From assembly GCA_036275915.1 (NCBI GenBank), contig DASUCV010000004.1, positions 124,001 through 188,000 of the forward strand: a DNA stretch of 64,000 nucleotides, given 5' to 3'. The notes beneath the pieces are model-generated. The model was not told the DNA's origin and did not search any database. It worked only from the letters and a program-made list of their open reading frames with translations. Each line of letters starts with the position of its first letter. Position 1 is the first letter of the stretch. This document shows, one piece after another, positions 60,556-64,000 of this stretch. Made by a program: the position numbers and the translations under genes. Source of the DNA: Candidatus Polarisedimenticolaceae bacterium. Lineage in GTDB: Bacteria > Acidobacteriota > Polarisedimenticolia > Polarisedimenticolales > DASRJG01.

Positions 60556-61563
60556 TCACTGAGGGAGGACGCCGTCTCCCTCCTGGCTCCGGACGTCGCC
60601 GTCGATGTTGTCCGTCCCGTAATCGAGCACCGGCTCGGGGACGACGACCCGGAAGGTGTTCCCGGAGTATTCGTTACCGCTCGACAGCTCATCGAAGACG
60701 ATGCCGTGCGCGCAGCCGCCCTGGAAGGCGTTGGCGTCGATCCAGCCCGCGGTGCCGAAGTTGACGCCGATGCTCGTGTTGCCGGGGCCGCAGCGGCCGA
60801 TACGGTTCAAGTCGAGCTTGGCGTCGGAGGTTTGCGTGAGCGTGACGTAACCGTTCACGCTGTTGCGCGCGACGTAGATGTCGGAGGCGCCCTCGCCGGC
60901 GTTCTCGCCGCCGATCTCGAGGTTGCCGCCGATCGTGTTCGACGCGATGAGGATGTGCGCGGTGTCTCGCTCGCTGTTGCCGCGGACCATGATCGAGCCG
61001 CCCCGCGAGACGTTGCCGACGATGTTGCCGCCGTCGTCGCCGAGGACGACGATGTCGCCGCCGATGAGGCGGTTGCCGCGGACGTGGGACTGCGGTCCGC
61101 CGACGTTGTTGACGACGAAGATCCCGCCGCTCGTGAACACGCTCCGGGTGAGCGTGATGACCGTGTCCTCGACGTAGAGGTCGGCGGACTGGAACTGCGC
61201 GCCGTCGATCGTGAGCGTCGGACGGCACGCGTCGGGCCCGCCGGTCATCGAGACGAGCCCGTACCCGCCGGCGACGACGCCGTTCCTGAGGGTGAGCGTG
61301 CGGCAGCTGTCGTCGTCGTGGGTGGCGCGGACCTGCACCACCGGTGCGCCGTACGCCGTGATGGTGTGGCCCGCGAGGTCGATGTCCGCGTTGACCTCAC
61401 CGGACAGCTTGATCGCCGGCTGAAAGATCGCGTCGATATCGGCGACGAGCACGTAGCTTCCGGACTGCGAGATCGTCATGGGCGCGCCGCCGATCGGAAT
61501 CCGGCCGGCGAACGCCGCCGTGGCGAGACACGTCGCCGCAAGAACGAGGACTGGAGCTTTCAT
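60556..61563 (-). CDS. Secreted right-handed beta-helix protein
   Basis: A 335-residue exported protein with a signal peptide (MKAPVLVLAATCLATAAFAG). The opening ISQSGSYVLVADI ... INLKLSG-type region (AIKLSGEVNADIDLAGHTITAYG) and repeated short strands (LTIDGAQFQSADLYVEDTVITLTRSVF, NRLIGGDIVVLGDDGGNIVGNVSRGGSIMV, NTIGGNLEIGG, NSVNGYVTL) are those of parallel beta-helix (pectate-lyase-like) proteins. No catalytic signature is visible. It ends next to the former tRNA-Gly locus. Confidence 0.85.
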   Translation of the reverse strand: MKAPVLVLAATCLATAAFAGRIPIGGAPMTISQSGSYVLVADIDAIFQPAIKLSGEVNADIDLAGHTITAYGAPVVQVRATHDDDSCRTLTLRNGVVAGGYGLVSMTGGPDACRPTLTIDGAQFQSADLYVEDTVITLTRSVFTSGGIFVVNNVGGPQSHVRGNRLIGGDIVVLGDDGGNIVGNVSRGGSIMVRGNSERDTAHILIASNTIGGNLEIGGENAGEGASDIYVARNSVNGYVTLTQTSDAKLDLNRIGRCGPGNTSIGVNFGTAGWIDANAFQGGCAHGIVFDELSSGNEYSGNTFRVVVPEPVLDYGTDNIDGDVRSQEGDGVLPQ

Positions 61564-61693
61564 GGTGCTGCGCCTCCCCTGGCCCGACGGCCCTTACGAT
61601 CGCAGGGCGCATGCCGACGAAATCGGTCGGTTCGGGGGCCTCAGCGGGCGGCGCGACGTCGAACTTCGTAACGGACGTTACGGAGAGGAAACG

Positions 61694-62743
61694 TCAGGAC
61701 GCGATCCAGCCGCCGCCGAGCACGAGGTCGCCGTCGTAGAAGACGGCCGCCTGGCCCGGCGTGACGGCGCGCTGCGCCTCTTCGAACGTGACGGTCGCGG
61801 TGCCGTCCCCGTGGTCGCGGACCTCCGCGATGACGCCCTCGTGCCCCGAGCGGATGCGTGCGGTGGCGCGCAGAGCTCCGGCAGGACGGTCGAACGGGAG
61901 CCATCGCACCCGATCGATCGTGCAGGTCTCGCGGTAGAGATCCTTCTCCTCGCCGACGACGACGCGATGCGCCGCGGCATCGAGGGCGATGACGTAGAGC
62001 TTGCCGCCGGTCGCGACGCCGAGACCGCGCCGCTGACCGATCGTGAACTGCGCGATGCCGCCGTGCGAGCCGAGCGCCCGCCCCGAGCGGTCGACGATCT
62101 CCCCCGCGACACCGGTGCCGACCATGCCGCGATAGCTCTCACCCTTGGCGACGAAGCAGAGGTCCATCGACTCCGGCTTCTCGGCGGTGGTGAGGCCCAT
62201 CGCGCGCGCCTCCACGCGCACCGCGTCCTTCGTCAATGCGCCGAGCGGGAACTCCGCGCGGCGGCGCTGCTCCTCCGAGAGGTCGAAGAGGAAGTACGAC
62301 TGGTCCTTGTCGTCGTCCGCGGCGGTGCGGAGGAGCGTGCGCCCGAGCGCCGGATCGTAGTCGAGACGCGCGTAGTGGCCGGTCGCGACACGATCGGCGC
62401 CGACCCCGCGGGCACGCGTGAGCAGCGCGTCGAACTTGACGAAGGTGTTGCAGCGCACGCACGGCGACGGCGTGCGGCCCGCGGCGTAGTCGTCCTTGAA
62501 CGGCTCGAGGACCGCGCGGCGGAAGTCGTCCTCCATGCCGAGGACGTAGTGGGGGAAGCCGATCGTGTCCGCGACGGCGCGCGCGTCCCGGAAGTCGTCG
62601 GGAGAGCAGCAGCGCCCGTGCCGGTCCGCGGCGAGATTCATCGAGAAGCCGACGAGGCGCCGGCCGAGGCGCGCGAGGAGGCCCGCGGCGACCGAGCTGT
62701 CGACGCCCCCGCTCATCGCGACCGCGGTGAGGTTCCCGTTCAT
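61694..62743 (-). CDS. mnmA: tRNA-specific 2-thiouridylase MnmA
   Basis: A 349-residue ATP-pyrophosphatase that makes 2-thiouridine at U34 of Lys, Glu and Gln tRNAs. The PP-loop is VAMSGGVDSSVAAGLL (about 8-23). Catalytic cysteines are in TPSPCVRCNTFVKF and SMDLCFVAKGESYR. ATGHYARL, KDQSYFLFDLSEEQ and IGQRRGLGVA are further family landmarks. The ATG overlaps the cysteine desulfurase stop (ATGA), so sulfur donor and user are made together. Confidence 0.97.
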   Translation of the reverse strand: MNGNLTAVAMSGGVDSSVAAGLLARLGRRLVGFSMNLAADRHGRCCSPDDFRDARAVADTIGFPHYVLGMEDDFRRAVLEPFKDDYAAGRTPSPCVRCNTFVKFDALLTRARGVGADRVATGHYARLDYDPALGRTLLRTAADDDKDQSYFLFDLSEEQRRRAEFPLGALTKDAVRVEARAMGLTTAEKPESMDLCFVAKGESYRGMVGTGVAGEIVDRSGRALGSHGGIAQFTIGQRRGLGVATGGKLYVIALDAAAHRVVVGEEKDLYRETCTIDRVRWLPFDRPAGALRATARIRSGHEGVIAEVRDHGDGTATVTFEEAQRAVTPGQAAVFYDGDLVLGGGWIAS

Positions 62744-63801
62744 CGGCCCGCCATCGTAGCGCGCGCCAGAAGCCCGGGGAGGATTCCGAGGAGCGTGTCG
62801 ACGTCGCGCTCGGTCGAGGACCACCCGAGCGAGAAGCGGACGGCCTGAGATCCCTCTCCCATCGCGCGGAGGACGTGCGACGGCCTCGCCGCCCCGGAGG
62901 CGCACGCCGAGCCGGTCGACGCCGCGACCCCTGCGAGGTCGAGCGCGATGACGAGCGTCTCGCCGGGGACGTCGGGGAAGGTGACCGAGGTCGTGTTCGG
63001 GACCCGCGGGACCGAGGCGCCGTGCACGCGCGCGCCGTGCGGAAGACCCGCCTCGAGCCGGTCGCGGAGCGGAGCGAGATCGCGGTCGTGCTTCGTTGCG
63101 GCGCACGCGGCGCCGAACGCCGCGATGAGCGCGACCGCCTCGGTGCCGCCGCGGCGGCGCCTCTCCTGCGCGCCGCCGGCGATGAGCGGCGTCAGCGCCA
63201 GGCCGTCGCGAACGATCAACGCGCCGGTGCCCTGCGGGGCGCCGAGCTTGTGGCCCGAGAGCGCGACGAGATCGGCGCGCGGGATGGGAATCTTTCCCGC
63301 CGCCTGCACCGCGTCGACCAGCAGTGGGATGCCGAGATCGCGGCAAACCGTCGCGATCTCCTCGACCGGCTGGAGGACCCCCGTCTCGTTGTTCGCCGCC
63401 TGGATCGCCGCGAGCGAGACGCCGGGACGGAGCGCCTCGATGAACCGGCCGGCGTCGACGCGTCCGCTCCGCTCGCACGGTACGAGGATCACGTCGAGGT
63501 TGCGCACGCCCTCGAGCACCGCCGAGTGCTCGATCGCGGAGACGACGACCGTCCCGGCGGCACCGTGCAGCGCCGCCGCGATCCCCTCCGAGCCGCCGCT
63601 CGTGAAGACGACCTCGCCGGGTGAGGCACCGGAGAGCGCGGCGACCTCGGCCCGCGCCTTCTCGACGAGCGCGCGGGCCGCGCGCCCCTCCTGGTGCAGC
63701 GACGACGGGTTTCCCGCCGCCGCGTCGAGCGCCGCGTCGAGGGCGCGGCGCGCCTCGGGCCGCAGGGGCGACGTCGCGTTGTGGTCGAGATAGGTCCGCA
63801 T
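62740..63801 (-). CDS. Cysteine desulfurase (NifS/IscS family)
   Basis: A 353-residue PLP enzyme that takes sulfur from cysteine. It opens YLDHNATSPLRPEARRAL; GNPSSLHQEGRAAR, FTSGGSEGIAAAL, SAIEHSAVLEGV, AANNETGVLQPVEEI, VDAVQAAGKIPI and the PLP lysine in LVALSGHKLGAPQGTGAL follow. The active-site Cys is in STGSACASGAARPSHVL. It is slightly shorter than IscS. Coupled to mnmA, it probably serves tRNA thiolation; a role in Fe-S assembly is possible too. It is divergent from ileS. Confidence 0.95.
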   Translation of the reverse strand: MRTYLDHNATSPLRPEARRALDAALDAAAGNPSSLHQEGRAARALVEKARAEVAALSGASPGEVVFTSGGSEGIAAALHGAAGTVVVSAIEHSAVLEGVRNLDVILVPCERSGRVDAGRFIEALRPGVSLAAIQAANNETGVLQPVEEIATVCRDLGIPLLVDAVQAAGKIPIPRADLVALSGHKLGAPQGTGALIVRDGLALTPLIAGGAQERRRRGGTEAVALIAAFGAACAATKHDRDLAPLRDRLEAGLPHGARVHGASVPRVPNTTSVTFPDVPGETLVIALDLAGVAASTGSACASGAARPSHVLRAMGEGSQAVRFSLGWSSTERDVDTLLGILPGLLARATMAGR

Positions 63802-63842
63802 GATGCGTGTGTTACAGTACCCGCTTGCCCGAGGGCTGCCAA

Positions 63843-64000
63843 GTGTCGCAGAACATTGAACTTAAGAGCACGGTCCACCTGCCGCGGACCGACTTCCCGA
63901 TGAAGGCGGATCTCCCGAAGCGGGAGCCGACGATCCTCGACTGGTGGGACCGGATCGACGCCTACGGGAAGATCCGCGCCGCGCGGGCCGGGCGCGCGCC
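63843..64000 (+). CDS. ileS: Isoleucyl-tRNA synthetase, 5' end only
   Basis: The first 52 codons of a class I synthetase that charges tRNA-Ile. GTG start with GAGGG upstream. It reads MSQNIELKSTVHLPRTDFPM, then DLPKREPTILDWWDRIDAYGKIR, typical of the IleS N-terminus just before the HIGH domain. A TACAGT at 63813-63818 is a possible -10. The rest lies beyond the window. Confidence 0.88.
   Translation, partial: MSQNIELKSTVHLPRTDFPMKADLPKREPTILDWWDRIDAYGKIRAARAGRA

Overview
The window is a GC-rich bacterial chromosome segment. GTG starts are common, and neighbouring genes often overlap by 4 bases (ATGA/GTGA). A GWxTD-domain protein, HEAT-repeat lipoprotein, bactofilin, Gld-type ABC exporter with a DUF4340 partner, and TPR-tailed glycosyltransferase together suggest Acidobacteriota or a close relative. 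That placement is an inference from gene content; no rRNA or ribosomal protein gene is present.

Layout. 1-1489: 5' part of RNase R and a tRNA-Leu(CAG) with a clear promoter. 1434-2564: a small tRNA-anchored insertion region in which the tRNA-Leu 3' end occurs three times, separating a secreted Cys-rich protein from a frameshifted AlkD-like HEAT protein. 2573-9075: aminotransferase, methyltransferase, bactofilin and HEAT lipoprotein, divergent from a GWxTD protein plus beta-barrel pair. 9084-13687: DUF4340-GldG-GldF-GldA exporter cluster and a DUF721 protein. 13999-20784: small Cys/His protein, RuvX/YqgF, a UshA-like phosphatase, Maf, and the glycine cleavage genes (gcvP convergent with gcvT-gcvH). 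20808-26820: haem genes hemA-C-D with a CcsA-like protein, a four-helix protein, a pseudopilin, ComEA and XdhC. 26832-33679: rseP-dxr-cdsA-uppS, then galE-truA-ldcA. 33739-34142: RNase P RNA, divergent from a TrmH-type methylase. 34950-39659: a signalling operon (PilZ, receiver, EAL, PAS-histidine kinase). 39892-45774: glycosyltransferase, ECF sigma and anti-sigma pair, membrane protein and a large secreted protein with thrombospondin type-3 calcium repeats.

45847-60503 is an integrated element of about 14.7 kb inserted in tRNA-Gly(CCC). A perfect 43-bp direct repeat bounds it. It carries a tyrosine integrase, ribbon-helix-helix, MerR-like and XRE regulators, a CHC2/Toprim primase-ATPase next to iteron-like repeats, a terminase large subunit, a stand-alone BRO-N protein, and DUF4238/DUF2513 genes. 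All its genes lie on the minus strand. I recognise no portal, major capsid or tail gene, so it looks like a phage satellite or a reduced prophage. The integration geometry is unusual: the repeat is the 5' half of the tRNA, so the element supplies both the replacement 5' half and a new promoter, whose -35 hexamer contains the integrase stop codon. The original promoter is left at the far end driving an orphan tRNA 5' half, followed by a strong terminator. Matching 19-bp arm-type repeats flank the two ends.

60556-64000: beta-helix secreted protein, mnmA and a cysteine desulfurase (an overlapping pair that together would supply tRNA 2-thiouridine sulfur), and the start of ileS.
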